From assembly GCA_028343845.1 (NCBI GenBank), contig JAOLZO010000008.1:1-64000 (forward strand): a stretch of DNA of 64,000 bases, in the 5' to 3' direction. A model generated the notes under the pieces. The model made no database searches, was not told the origin of the DNA, and saw only the letters and a program-made list of their open reading frames with translations. Each line of letters begins with the position of its first letter. The stretch's first letter is position 1. This DNA is from Verrucomicrobiota bacterium. Lineage in GTDB: Bacteria > Verrucomicrobiota > Verrucomicrobiia > Opitutales > Seribacteraceae. This document shows positions 56,307-64,000 of this stretch, piece after piece. The position numbers and the translations under genes are program-made.

Positions 56307-58019
56307 TCAGTCATGAAAATCCGAACCTTGACCCGTTGCCTTGACATAACCCTGCCTGATGCAAAAGTCACCGAACCGCTCTTGATCATTTCTATTCCCC
56401 GCGAAGTCCTCAAGCACGGGCTTTAATTCACCAACGATTTCATCGTGGGTGATAGCCTGTTTATAAAGTTTGTTTAAACGCATGCCATCAAGGCCAGCCC
56501 CGAGATACAGGTTGTATTTGCCCGGCGCTTTCCCGACCAAACCGATTTCGCCAAGAAAGGGACGACCGCATCCATTGGGGCATCCCGTTGAGCGGATCGC
56601 AATGGAGTCCTCGCTCAAACCCAACGCAATCAAGATTTCGTCAAGCTCGTCCATGAGGGTGGGAAGATACCTCTCGCTCTCAGCCATCGCCAAACTGCAT
56701 GTCGGAAGAGCCGTACAGGAAATGGAATTGAGCCTCAAACCGGAAAGCCCTTCGGGCAAGGGGACGCCATTGGATCGAAGAATGTCATTTACCTTGCTCT
56801 TGTCCTCAGGCGAAACCCTTGCAATGACCAAATTCTGGTTTGCAGTAAGCCGGAATTCGCAAGGAATCTCACGGGCGATGGACTGGATTGCCTTTTTTTC
56901 ATTTTGGCCATTGATATCACGCAATCGCCCCCCCTGGACAAATAAACCAAAGGCACACTTTCCATCGGCATCTTCGGTCCAACCGTAACGATCTGTCGTA
57001 GATTCGAATGAGAATTCCCTCGCCTCCTCCAAGTTCCAGCCAAGCCGCGCATGAAGTTCATCCTTAAACCAATCCACCCCGCGGTTCTCGATCGTATACT
57101 TGAGGCGAGCCTGCCTCCGATCACTCCGGTCTCCATAGTCGCGTTGTATCTTAACCACCTCCTCGGCAACCTGAACGGCTTGCTCAGGCAAACAAAAGCC
57201 TATGACGTCGGCCAAACGGGGGAAGGTGGTTGTCTTCCCATGAGTCATGCCTAAACCGCCACCGACCAAAACGTTGTAGCCGACGATCCTTCCCTCTTCG
57301 GCAATCCCGACATATCCGAGGCAATTGGAAAAAACATCCACGTCATTGCGCGGAGGCAAGGCCACGGCGATCTTGAACTTCCTGGGAAGGTAAGTCTTTC
57401 CGTAAATCGGCTCGACGACTCTCTCACCCACGGAAATCTTTTCCTCATCGAGCCAGATCTCTGCATAAGCAGTGGTTTGAGGGGTCAAATGATCGTGAAT
57501 GTCTTGGGCTAAAGACAAGGCCTCTCCATGCAAACTCGACTCAAAAGGGTTCGATGGGCTCATGACGTTACGGTTCACGTCTCCACATGCCGCCAACGTA
57601 TCAAGCAAAGTATCGTTTATCTCCTTCATGGTTTGCTTGAGATTACGCTTGAGAACCCCATGCAATTGGAAGGCTTGCCGGGTCGTAAGCTTCAAGGTCC
57701 CGTCTGCAAACTTGTCGGAAAGTTCATCAATCCCAAGCCATTGGGCGGGAGTGCATACCCCACCCGGGACTCGAACGCGTATCATAAAGGAAAACGCCTT
57801 TTCCTTCCTTTCCTTGAGCAAAGCCTTTCGCTCGTCACGATTATCCTGCAGGTAAGTACCGTGAAACTTGGTAAGTTGGGCGTCGGTTGAGGAGATCGAA
57901 CCAGTCGAGTCATCCGCGAGGCCTTCGGCTATGGTACCACGCAAAAAATCGCTTTCCTCCTTTATACTCTCGTTTTTGGAAAGCCTCTTTGGTTTTTCGG
58001 AATCTGATTGGGATGTCAT
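56307..58019 (-). CDS. cysI: Sulfite (or nitrite) reductase hemoprotein, siroheme/[4Fe-4S]
   Basis: 570 residues from the ATG at 58019, the length of CysI. The upstream extension to 58139 overlaps the regulator gene and is rejected. Motifs: LTTRQAFQLHGVLK near 140, the ferredoxin-like repeats, and the metal centre made by ALPTCSLAMAE plus STGCPNGCGRPF (Cys pairs bridging siroheme and the 4Fe-4S cluster). It reduces sulfite to sulfide with six electrons, in assimilatory sulfur metabolism; ferredoxin or a separate flavoprotein would be the donor, and none is encoded here. No Shine-Dalgarno. The small regulator gene precedes it by 17 bp. Confidence 0.92.
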   Translation of the reverse strand: MTSQSDSEKPKRLSKNESIKEESDFLRGTIAEGLADDSTGSISSTDAQLTKFHGTYLQDNRDERKALLKERKEKAFSFMIRVRVPGGVCTPAQWLGIDELSDKFADGTLKLTTRQAFQLHGVLKRNLKQTMKEINDTLLDTLAACGDVNRNVMSPSNPFESSLHGEALSLAQDIHDHLTPQTTAYAEIWLDEEKISVGERVVEPIYGKTYLPRKFKIAVALPPRNDVDVFSNCLGYVGIAEEGRIVGYNVLVGGGLGMTHGKTTTFPRLADVIGFCLPEQAVQVAEEVVKIQRDYGDRSDRRQARLKYTIENRGVDWFKDELHARLGWNLEEAREFSFESTTDRYGWTEDADGKCAFGLFVQGGRLRDINGQNEKKAIQSIAREIPCEFRLTANQNLVIARVSPEDKSKVNDILRSNGVPLPEGLSGLRLNSISCTALPTCSLAMAESERYLPTLMDELDEILIALGLSEDSIAIRSTGCPNGCGRPFLGEIGLVGKAPGKYNLYLGAGLDGMRLNKLYKQAITHDEIVGELKPVLEDFAGNRNDQERFGDFCIRQGYVKATGQGSDFHD

Positions 58020-58036
58020 GTCGGGCAAAGGTGATT

Positions 58037-58345
58037 CTATATAGAGAATGAAAAAGCTAAAGCAGATTCCGTCTCCGCCTTGCGAACTAAATTCCGCAGA
58101 TAAGCCAACCCGTTCCCTCGCTCGAGAACCTCTTCCCAATCGTTGCCTTTCTTCGCCAAACGCAAGGCGTGCAGATGCGGCATAATCATCTCGCGAAGCA
58201 CGTCCGATCGATTTACTTGAGAAGGAAATTCAGCGACCATCTCGTCCAGCAAAGCCAAGTCATCCTTTTTCAAAAGAAAAGAAATGACTTTCGATGGACC
58301 CGAACCTGCGTGACTAGGCATTGGGTATGATTGGATTTCTGCCAT
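58037..58345 (-). CDS. Small putative ribbon-helix-helix regulator upstream of cysI
   Basis: 102 residues from the ATG at 58345. The segment KVISFLLKKDDLALLDEMVAE followed by NRSDVLREMI (split here at the loop) has the strand-helix-helix pattern of CopG/MetJ-type DNA-binding proteins; the remainder is helical. It is the first gene of a probable operon with cysI and lies directly behind a palindrome-overlapped promoter, which suits an autoregulatory repressor. No Shine-Dalgarno; predicted leader is about 4 nt. The family assignment is by pattern only. Confidence 0.6.
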   Translation of the reverse strand: MAEIQSYPMPSHAGSGPSKVISFLLKKDDLALLDEMVAEFPSQVNRSDVLREMIMPHLHALRLAKKGNDWEEVLERGNGLAYLRNLVRKAETESALAFSFSI

Positions 58346-58352
58346 AAGCCTA

Positions 58353-58383
58353 ACCATAATATGGTATAATATACCCATGTCAA
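58353..58383 (-). promoter_or_regulatory. Predicted promoter and palindromic operator of the regulator-cysI operon
   Basis: On the minus strand a perfect TTGACA (58383-58378), 16-bp spacer and TATTAT (58361-58356). The 13-bp palindrome ACCATAATATGGT (58353-58365) sits on the -10 box, so a bound repressor would block polymerase. The predicted start is about 4 nt before the ATG at 58345. Confidence 0.6.
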
Positions 58384-58466
58384 CAGGAACGAAAACGGAC
58401 TGAATCCAATCACGGGCACGGAGACCATGCCCAACAAGAGGGATTGAGAAACGAGACTCTTGAACG

Positions 58467-59507
58467 CTAGTTCCTTACTCTTTCCGATTCATCCAACTGG
58501 AGCGAAGGATTGAAGGATAGCTGGTGGTTTTCATTGGACCAAAGATGCTCCCGGTCCACATCCGCGGCAAAGGCTATCATGGATGCATTGTCTCCCGTAT
58601 GTCGCATCTCCGAAGCGAGAAACCGTACGCTTTCGTCATTCGACAACCCTTCCATCGCCGACCTCAAAACCGAATTGTTGGCAACCCCCCCTGACAAGCC
58701 CAAGCTACGAAACCCATATTCCTGCAATACTTGCCTGGTCTTGACCAACAACTGATCAACAGCAGCAGCTTGATAGGATGCGCAAAGATCGGCATAACGA
58801 TGATCAATTTCTTTCTCCGTCATCTTGCGAAGTGTATAAAGCAAGCTTGTCTTGAGCCCGGAGAAGCTGAATTTCCTTTCATTCCTCCCTGGAAAGGCAC
58901 GGGGAAAGGGAAAGGCGCTTGCGTCCCCTTCCCTCGCTCTTCTCTCAAGCTCCGCTCCGCCCGGATATGGAATGCCCAAAAGCTTTGCCCCCTTGTCCAA
59001 GGCCTCACCAGCAGCATCATCGAGAGTTCTCGCAAGAACCTCAATTTGCCTGTCTTCATCCATCTTGAAAAGGAGCGTATTACCACCGGAAACAATCAAC
59101 CCGAGGTGGGGCAGAACGGTTTGCCAATCAGACTCCGCCATCCTCAAACCCATGAAAGGAGAGAAAGCGTGACCCCGCAAATGATTGACCCCCTCGACGG
59201 GAATACCCCAAAGCAATCCCAGAGCCTTGGCTACCGACAAACCGATGCCAAGGCAACCGACCAACCCCGGTCCGCAAGTCACCGCAATCCTCGACAAATC
59301 TCCAGGTAATTCAAACTTGCTTCGGGCACGATCCAAGAGAGGAAAAAAATGAGTCAAATGTTCGCTTACAGCCAAATCCGGAACGACGCCTCCATACTCC
59401 GCGTGCTTCTCGATCTGGCTATGAACCCATTCCCCGACAATGCCTCGCTTTGGGTCATAAAGAGATAAGGCCGATTCGTCACAGGAGCTTTCGATTCCTA
59501 AAATCAT
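58467..59507 (-). CDS. tsaD: tRNA N6-adenosine threonylcarbamoyltransferase
   Basis: 346 residues from the ATG at 59507 (MILGIESSCDESA), the conserved N-terminus; the TTG at 59525 only adds six residues. The metal site is HLRGH in EGVNHLRGHAFSP, with SGGNTLL, DDAAGEALDKGAKLLGIPYPGG, FSFSGLKTSLLY and GGVANN following. TsaD installs the threonylcarbamoyl group at A37 of ANN-decoding tRNAs together with TsaB and TsaE, which are not in the window. It is downstream of ctpA with a 20-bp gap. Confidence 0.96.
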   Translation of the reverse strand: MILGIESSCDESALSLYDPKRGIVGEWVHSQIEKHAEYGGVVPDLAVSEHLTHFFPLLDRARSKFELPGDLSRIAVTCGPGLVGCLGIGLSVAKALGLLWGIPVEGVNHLRGHAFSPFMGLRMAESDWQTVLPHLGLIVSGGNTLLFKMDEDRQIEVLARTLDDAAGEALDKGAKLLGIPYPGGAELERRAREGDASAFPFPRAFPGRNERKFSFSGLKTSLLYTLRKMTEKEIDHRYADLCASYQAAAVDQLLVKTRQVLQEYGFRSLGLSGGVANNSVLRSAMEGLSNDESVRFLASEMRHTGDNASMIAFAADVDREHLWSNENHQLSFNPSLQLDESERVRN

Positions 59508-59527
59508 GGCTTTACCAGAGCGCAAAC

Positions 59528-60814
59528 CTATTCCTTTTCACGAACACCGGCACCTTGAATCAAAATATCCTTCGCTTTTAACTTTTGCATGTCAGGAATC
59601 GGAGAAAAGCCAAAAAGCTCGAGAAACTCCGCTTCACCAAGATCTCGTCGCCCATATCTTTGCACACGGAGTTTGGTTTCGTTATCTTCGCTACATGGCA
59701 CGTAATGATCAGGTTCGATACCTTGCTCGTGGATGGTCGTGCCATCGGGAAGAAAGTACATGGCCGTGGTTAATTTCATTCCGGATTCGTCACTCAATGA
59801 AAAGATCGTTTGGACCGAACCCTTTCCGTAAGATTTCTCCCCCACCAGTTCAGCCCGACCATGAACCGAAAGAGCGCCAGCGACAATCTCCGAAGCACTG
59901 GCGCTTGCCTCATTCACAAGAACAACTAATGGAAAAGCATACGTTTGGGCCGTAGTTGAGTTCCGGTCCAGGCTACCGGCTATCTCTCGCCCCTTGATGG
60001 AAACGACCAAAAGGTCCTTATCCAGAAACAAGTCGGAAACCTCAACCGCAGACTCCAGCAAACCGCCCAAATTGTCCCTCAGATCAAATACCAACCGCTT
60101 CATCCCTTGCTCCTCCAACTTGGCCAATGCGTCTTGGATTTCCTGACAGGTACGATCCGTAAACTGCATGACACGGAGATAGCCCGTTCCGTTTTCATCC
60201 ACACTTGAATCCTCGATCGATGAAATTTCAATTTCATCCCGGCGGACCGGAACTATTCGTTGCTCCCCATCCAAAGACAAAATCTTTAATTCCACCAAGG
60301 TTTTCCGCACTCCTTTGATTTTTGAAATCACCTGATCGAGCTCCCAACCCACCAAGGATTCGCCTTCAACAGCCAAAATGAAATCTCCCGCTTTCAAACC
60401 GGCTTCCTCCGCCGGACCCTCCGGAAAAACCTTGGTCAACAGAACGCCCTTTTTCACCTTTCGGAGCATCACGCCAATCCCCACATACTTTCCGTGGGTC
60501 CTGTTCTGAAATTCTTTGTATTCAACCGGGGCATAATAACTCGAATGACGGTCCAAACTTTCAACCATCCCCGCAATTGCTTCCTGAGCAAGGGTATCAA
60601 AGCTCGCCTTTTCCTCATCAACATGCCTTGCATGGGCCAAGCGCAGAGACTCGTCGAACCGGCTCATTGCACTCCAATACTCATAATCAAACCAAGTCTT
60701 AAGGGTAGGATTCACATAAAACATGGCACCGGCGAATCCCAGTAACCCCGAAATCACGAAGAGCAAAACTTGCGTCAACGAAACCTTCCACTTAACTACT
60801 CTCTTGAGTTTCAC
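59528..60814 (-). CDS. ctpA: C-terminal processing peptidase (S41 family, CtpA/Prc)
   Basis: 428 residues from a GTG at 60814; upstream TTG codons up to 60856 overlap the divergent gene, so the start is uncertain. A membrane anchor (VLLFVISGLLGFAGAMFYV) is followed by a PDZ domain (GVLLTKVFPEGPAEEAGLKAGDFILAVEG region) and the S41 catalytic domain, with Ser in NEASASASEIVAGAL and Lys in YGKGSVQTIF. It trims or degrades periplasmic proteins by their C-termini. Operon with tsaD. Confidence 0.93.
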   Translation of the reverse strand: MKLKRVVKWKVSLTQVLLFVISGLLGFAGAMFYVNPTLKTWFDYEYWSAMSRFDESLRLAHARHVDEEKASFDTLAQEAIAGMVESLDRHSSYYAPVEYKEFQNRTHGKYVGIGVMLRKVKKGVLLTKVFPEGPAEEAGLKAGDFILAVEGESLVGWELDQVISKIKGVRKTLVELKILSLDGEQRIVPVRRDEIEISSIEDSSVDENGTGYLRVMQFTDRTCQEIQDALAKLEEQGMKRLVFDLRDNLGGLLESAVEVSDLFLDKDLLVVSIKGREIAGSLDRNSTTAQTYAFPLVVLVNEASASASEIVAGALSVHGRAELVGEKSYGKGSVQTIFSLSDESGMKLTTAMYFLPDGTTIHEQGIEPDHYVPCSEDNETKLRVQRYGRRDLGEAEFLELFGFSPIPDMQKLKAKDILIQGAGVREKE

Positions 60815-60843
60815 CGATAACGATTTATCCAACCGTATAGACA

Positions 60844-61845
60844 ATGCCAACGACAAAGCAAAAGGATAGCGTGATCCTCGCCTTTGGCAAACGATTGCGC
60901 AATCGAGAGGTCATGCCTTTCGACGAGTTCATGGAATTCGCTCTTTACGACAAAGAAACCGGTTACTACACCCGCCCGAAACAAAGAGTCGGGAGATCGG
61001 AAAAGACGGATTTCTACACATCTTCATCCTTGGGTCCTCTTTGGGGTGAACTGATTGTCGACGCCTGTAAGAAAATCCTCCATAAAGAAACGCTCGGTCA
61101 TTACACTTTCGTCGAGATTGCCGCAGAACCTGAAGAATCCGTGCTGAAAGGTCTCAAGCACCCGTTCGGAAAGTCTCTGACTATTCGTCAGGGAAACGAG
61201 ATAAAGATTCCATCGCCAGCTATCGTATACTCGAACGAATGGCTTGATGCCCAACCCTTCAAGCGGTTCCGCTTTTGTCCTGAATCCAAAACCTGGCACG
61301 AGTTAGGGGTCTCCCTGGAAAACAATTCTTTTATAGATAAGATACTGGACCCTGACCTTTGCTCGAGCATGACGGAAACTATCTTTCCGAAGGATTATTC
61401 GAACGCTTATCAAATCGATTGGCCGTCGGGATCGATTGATATTCTTGACCATCTCTGCAAAGAATCATGGAAAGGGCTGTTTCTGACCTTCGATTATGGA
61501 TTGAGCAAACAGGTCTTGCTTAGGGAAAGGCCACTGGGCACGGCCCGCTCTTATTACAGGCACGTAATGGAGAAAGACTTGCTCGCTCGGACTGGAGAAC
61601 AAGACATCACTTGCCACCTATGTTGGGATGAACTGTTAAACGTGCTCGATGAGAGAGAATTCTCCCAAAGCGCGCTTTCAAGCCAAGAGTCTTTTCTAAT
61701 GAACCATGCAAGTGGTAAAATACAAGAGATCTTCTCTCAAGCGAGTGACCACCCGACCAGCCAAAAGATGCAAACACTCAAGGAAATCATCCACCCTGTT
61801 CACATGGGAACGAAGTTCCAAGCGCTTTGGGGAATCAGAGAGTAA
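60844..61845 (+). CDS. MidA/NDUFAF7-like protein with degenerate SAM motif
   Basis: 333 residues. The N-terminal signature PFDEFMEFALYDKETGYYT, then RSEKTDFYTSSSLGPLWGELI, is that of the SAM-dependent methyltransferase MidA family (NDUFAF7, which dimethylates an Arg of complex I in mitochondria). YSNEWLDAQPF and LTFDYGLSKQ fit later motifs. However, the motif I loop, normally EIGAGxG, reads EIAAEPEESV, without the glycines needed for SAM. It may be inactive, a binding protein, or have shifted function. Its 5' end faces ctpA, and the alternative upstream starts of ctpA would overlap it. Confidence 0.8.
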   Translation: MPTTKQKDSVILAFGKRLRNREVMPFDEFMEFALYDKETGYYTRPKQRVGRSEKTDFYTSSSLGPLWGELIVDACKKILHKETLGHYTFVEIAAEPEESVLKGLKHPFGKSLTIRQGNEIKIPSPAIVYSNEWLDAQPFKRFRFCPESKTWHELGVSLENNSFIDKILDPDLCSSMTETIFPKDYSNAYQIDWPSGSIDILDHLCKESWKGLFLTFDYGLSKQVLLRERPLGTARSYYRHVMEKDLLARTGEQDITCHLCWDELLNVLDEREFSQSALSSQESFLMNHASGKIQEIFSQASDHPTSQKMQTLKEIIHPVHMGTKFQALWGIRE

Positions 61846-61859
61846 TACCGGGGCAGCAA

Positions 61860-63524
61860 TCAGGGAGAATTAGAACCGAAGGGATTGGTTGGCTCGTTAG
61901 GCCTTCCAATCTCATATAATCTACGAATTTCGTCTTCCTGATACGCTTCCTCGAAAAGGACGAACTCATCTATGCTTCCGCGCAAAGCAACCCCCTTGGG
62001 TCCCTCTGGCAAGGAACTCGAATGTCCGAGTAGTGACTTCTCGAAGTTAAGAGGAACCAATTCACTCATTTTTTCATGGCTGAAAGAACGGCCATTAACA
62101 TAGTGGCTAATCATTTTCGATTTGGAATCCAAAGTCGTAGCGACGTGAGTCCACCTGCCGACGCGTTCCTTGCCAAAAGCTACCGCCGACTCATAAACGT
62201 TCAGTTCCTTGGCCGACTTTACGCGAAGAGTAAGTTTGCCTTGCTTGTTGATCGACCAACAGGCAGCACCCAAAGAAAGAGGCTCGGCGCAAATGATCGG
62301 AGCGACCGTCAGAGGCAAGGAATCGATCTTAATCCATGCCGCAAGGGTTGCGGACGACAAATGTTGCGGAAGGTTCAAACGAACCCGGTCATTGTTGCGC
62401 TTGAATGAAAGCGCTCCTTTGCCCGCCCAACGACCCTCCTCCCACTTGCATCCGATTACAGCGCCATTGCTCGGAGTCTGACCGGAAGTACTCGTATCCG
62501 GAAGCACACGAGACCAGTCGTCTTGATTCTCGAAAGTAAAGTACAGACGGGTTTTGGGGTTCTGGGCAATCTCCTTGCTCAACTGAACCCATGCCGAATG
62601 CCTGCGTTGCGACTCCTCCATCGACCTATAGGCCAATTCGGCTTTGCCCATGAAAGGCTCCGTTGGCATTTCGACCCACCTTGGAAATCCGTAAGGATCA
62701 ACGAAAACGGATTCTCCCCCGGAAATTTCACGGAAGACGTCTTCGTCCTCTCCAGCAACCCCTTCGTAAAGGACCCTGCCCTTGTAAACGAAGACCTCGG
62801 TCGAACCACCCTTGTGAACGTGCAACCCAAATTCGGTTCCGAGGTCGATGACTTTTCCGTTTGGAACTTCTACGCTAAACCCGGTGGCTACCTGAGGAAC
62901 GCTAGCCCGTAACTTTCCAAACAAAAGCTCTCCGCCATTCGGGTTTACAATTTCAAATTCGACGGGACCTTCCAATACAATGGTGGAGCCTTGCAAAAAT
63001 TCGATTTGGGCAAGTCCACTTTCCAATTTGAGGGTACATGGCTCCAGGGTTTTACCCAATTCAGGCTTGATTTCGGCTTCTTCAGCCCATTTGACCCTTA
63101 CCGTATTCGTAAGAACGGCGACTGAGTCTACAATGACTTCCTCCTGGGCAACGCCGGAAGGTGAACTTCCGTCAACGGATGAGACAAGGCCGCCCACATC
63201 ATTCTGTTCATCAACAAACATGCGGGGCAGGTAGAATCCGGCGACCAAAAGAGCGGCGATCAAGGCAACCGGGCGAACGAAACGAACAATCTTTTCACCA
63301 ACTGAAAGCCCTTTTTCCTCAGAAGTCTCATCACTTATGAGCTCGTCCGCAAAATGAACGAGACTCGAAGACATATCCATGAAGTAGACGTATCTTCTCC
63401 TGACTTCATCAGACTCCATGATCCATTTCTCGAGCTTGGCTTTCTTGGCAGGAGACAGGTTGTTCTCAACCAACCCGTCCAAAAGTTCGTGAAGTTCCAG
63501 GGTTTCTTCGTCCGTCAGAGTCAT
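61860..63524 (-). CDS. FecR-domain / LamG-domain membrane protein (anti-sigma-type)
   Basis: 554 residues from the ATG at 63524. The cytoplasmic part (1-80, TLTDEETLELHELLDGLVENNLSPAKKAKLEKW type) resembles the anti-sigma zinc-less helical domain; a transmembrane segment (PVALIAALLVAGFYLPRMF) follows; then a FecR domain (ASVPQVATGFSVEVPNGKVI, LGTEFGLHVHKGGSTEVFVYKG) and a C-terminal LamG/concanavalin domain (LPQHLSSATLAAWIKIDSL, GRWTHVATTLD, GSIDEFVLFEEAYQEDEIRRLYE). The ATG overlaps the sigma factor stop (ATGA). This pairing is widespread in Planctomycetes and Verrucomicrobiota, presumably a surface signal or carbohydrate-sensing system; the ligand is unknown. Confidence 0.9.
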   Translation of the reverse strand: MTLTDEETLELHELLDGLVENNLSPAKKAKLEKWIMESDEVRRRYVYFMDMSSSLVHFADELISDETSEEKGLSVGEKIVRFVRPVALIAALLVAGFYLPRMFVDEQNDVGGLVSSVDGSSPSGVAQEEVIVDSVAVLTNTVRVKWAEEAEIKPELGKTLEPCTLKLESGLAQIEFLQGSTIVLEGPVEFEIVNPNGGELLFGKLRASVPQVATGFSVEVPNGKVIDLGTEFGLHVHKGGSTEVFVYKGRVLYEGVAGEDEDVFREISGGESVFVDPYGFPRWVEMPTEPFMGKAELAYRSMEESQRRHSAWVQLSKEIAQNPKTRLYFTFENQDDWSRVLPDTSTSGQTPSNGAVIGCKWEEGRWAGKGALSFKRNNDRVRLNLPQHLSSATLAAWIKIDSLPLTVAPIICAEPLSLGAACWSINKQGKLTLRVKSAKELNVYESAVAFGKERVGRWTHVATTLDSKSKMISHYVNGRSFSHEKMSELVPLNFEKSLLGHSSSLPEGPKGVALRGSIDEFVLFEEAYQEDEIRRLYEIGRPNEPTNPFGSNSP

Positions 63525-64000
63525 CTTACCTGTTCCGTTGAAACTTCGAATGAAACGCAATCAAAGAGCGCCTTGCGTATCCGTGTAAGAGCCTTGTAGG
63601 CTCCCTGAATCGAACGACCGCAAGCTTGGGCGGCGGCGGAAACGTTCTTCCCGGACTCGTACCGGGTCAAAACCATCCTGCGGTCCCGATCGTTGAGCTT
63701 TTGCAAGCAACGGGACAGGGCTCCGTGACGAGGATCCAGTTCCTCTTCCATTTCCCCGCGGGTTTGCGAGATCACGTCCACGACCTCCTGATTGAACACC
63801 ACTTTGGCCGTAGCGAATTTTTTGCGGGCGGCCCGTACTTTCCAATATCCAATTTGGCAGGCCCAGGAATAGAAGTTCGTGCCAAGTTCAAAATCCTTGA
63901 ATTTCTCGCAAATCGTAAGGCTGGTTTCTTGCAGGATGTCCTCGGCATCGCTGCGGGATGGCACAAGGGTATGAATATAGGCGAAAATACGTCGCTGATA
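63521..64000 (-). CDS. ECF RNA polymerase sigma factor, 5' end outside the window
   Basis: 160 codons visible; the frame is open to the window edge (the most upstream residues read YQRRIFAYIHTLVPSRSDAE). Region 2 is seen as SRSDAEDILQETSLTICEKF and TNFYSWACQIGYWKVRAARK, region 4 as LNDRDRRMVLTRYESGKNV followed by AAQACGRSIQGAYKALTRIRK, the helix-turn-helix. It matches the Rhodopirellula/Verrucomicrobium-type sigma-70 family (TIGR02989-like). The stop overlaps the FecR/LamG gene start, so the two are translationally coupled. Confidence 0.9.
   Translation of the reverse strand, partial: YQRRIFAYIHTLVPSRSDAEDILQETSLTICEKFKDFELGTNFYSWACQIGYWKVRAARKKFATAKVVFNQEVVDVISQTRGEMEEELDPRHGALSRCLQKLNDRDRRMVLTRYESGKNVSAAAQACGRSIQGAYKALTRIRKALFDCVSFEVSTEQVR

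Overview
The window reads as a chromosomal segment of a marine-type Verrucomicrobiota bacterium, most likely class Opitutia/Opitutae (Puniceicoccales-like). This placement is inferred from gene content: an ECF sigma factor overlapping a FecR/LamG anti-sigma-type protein, a DUF1080 protein, an exported sulfatase, several YwqK/MORN-type repeat proteins, long-form IspG, a ThrRS without a TGS domain, and an A2M/PBP1C pair. No rRNA, CRISPR array or insertion sequence was seen. Three tRNA genes are present: Leu(CAG), Pro(TGG) and Gly(TCC).

Layout. 1-3606: accessory region with three tandem YwqK/MORN-repeat genes (the first cut by the window edge), a tyrosine recombinase and tRNA-Leu. 3832-9190: a Sel1/MORN protein, a short unlisted membrane-protein gene, the two-subunit 2-oxoglutarate:ferredoxin oxidoreductase (korA-korB), a cupin plus 2OG-Fe(II) oxygenase pair, and tRNA-Pro. 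9281-19254: metH behind a palindromic operator, thrS, yidD, menF (frameshifted), menD and an Fpg-type glycosylase. 19374-25826: one 2150-residue exported protein. 25846-31834: the nrnA-truB-ribF operon, an MFS carrier, a sulfatase and a pterin carbinolamine dehydratase. 31904-39088: an isoprenoid/envelope operon, uppS-cdsA-dxr-rseP-ispG-IMPase. 39085-46469: alpha-2-macroglobulin plus penicillin-binding protein 1C. 46649-55650: small single genes (HD hydrolase, PpnP, YwqK protein, PHP hydrolase, DUF1080, TPR, GNAT, NUDIX and several unknowns). 55674-64000: a TrmH-type methyltransferase, sulfite reductase behind a putative ribbon-helix-helix regulator, tsaD, ctpA, a MidA-like protein, and the FecR/LamG and sigma-factor pair (the latter cut by the window edge).

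How the genes fit together. MenF and MenD carry out consecutive early steps of menaquinone synthesis. Dxr and IspG (MEP pathway) supply isoprenoid units that UppS turns into the undecaprenyl carrier used in wall synthesis. CdsA feeds phospholipid synthesis and RseP handles membrane proteolysis. PBP1C and A2M form the usual periplasmic defence and repair pair. MetH, the sulfite reductase and their palindromic control sites belong to sulfur and methionine metabolism.

The most notable observations are these. (1) Two +1 homopolymer events: an A6 run makes uppS and cdsA read as one protein, although removing one A recreates an ATGA-overlapped gene pair, and a C9 run splits menF. (2) Three genes (korA, metH, and the regulator ahead of cysI) have predicted promoters placing the transcript start within about 0-6 nt of the ATG, with palindromes at two of them. 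(3) A tandem family of repeat proteins lies next to an integrase. (4) A 53-codon membrane-protein gene follows korB. (5) Several enzymes have altered metal- or cofactor-binding motifs (Fpg zinc finger, MidA SAM loop, ThrRS zinc ligand). Shine-Dalgarno sequences are scarce at most starts inspected. All calls are from reading the sequence only; no searches were run.
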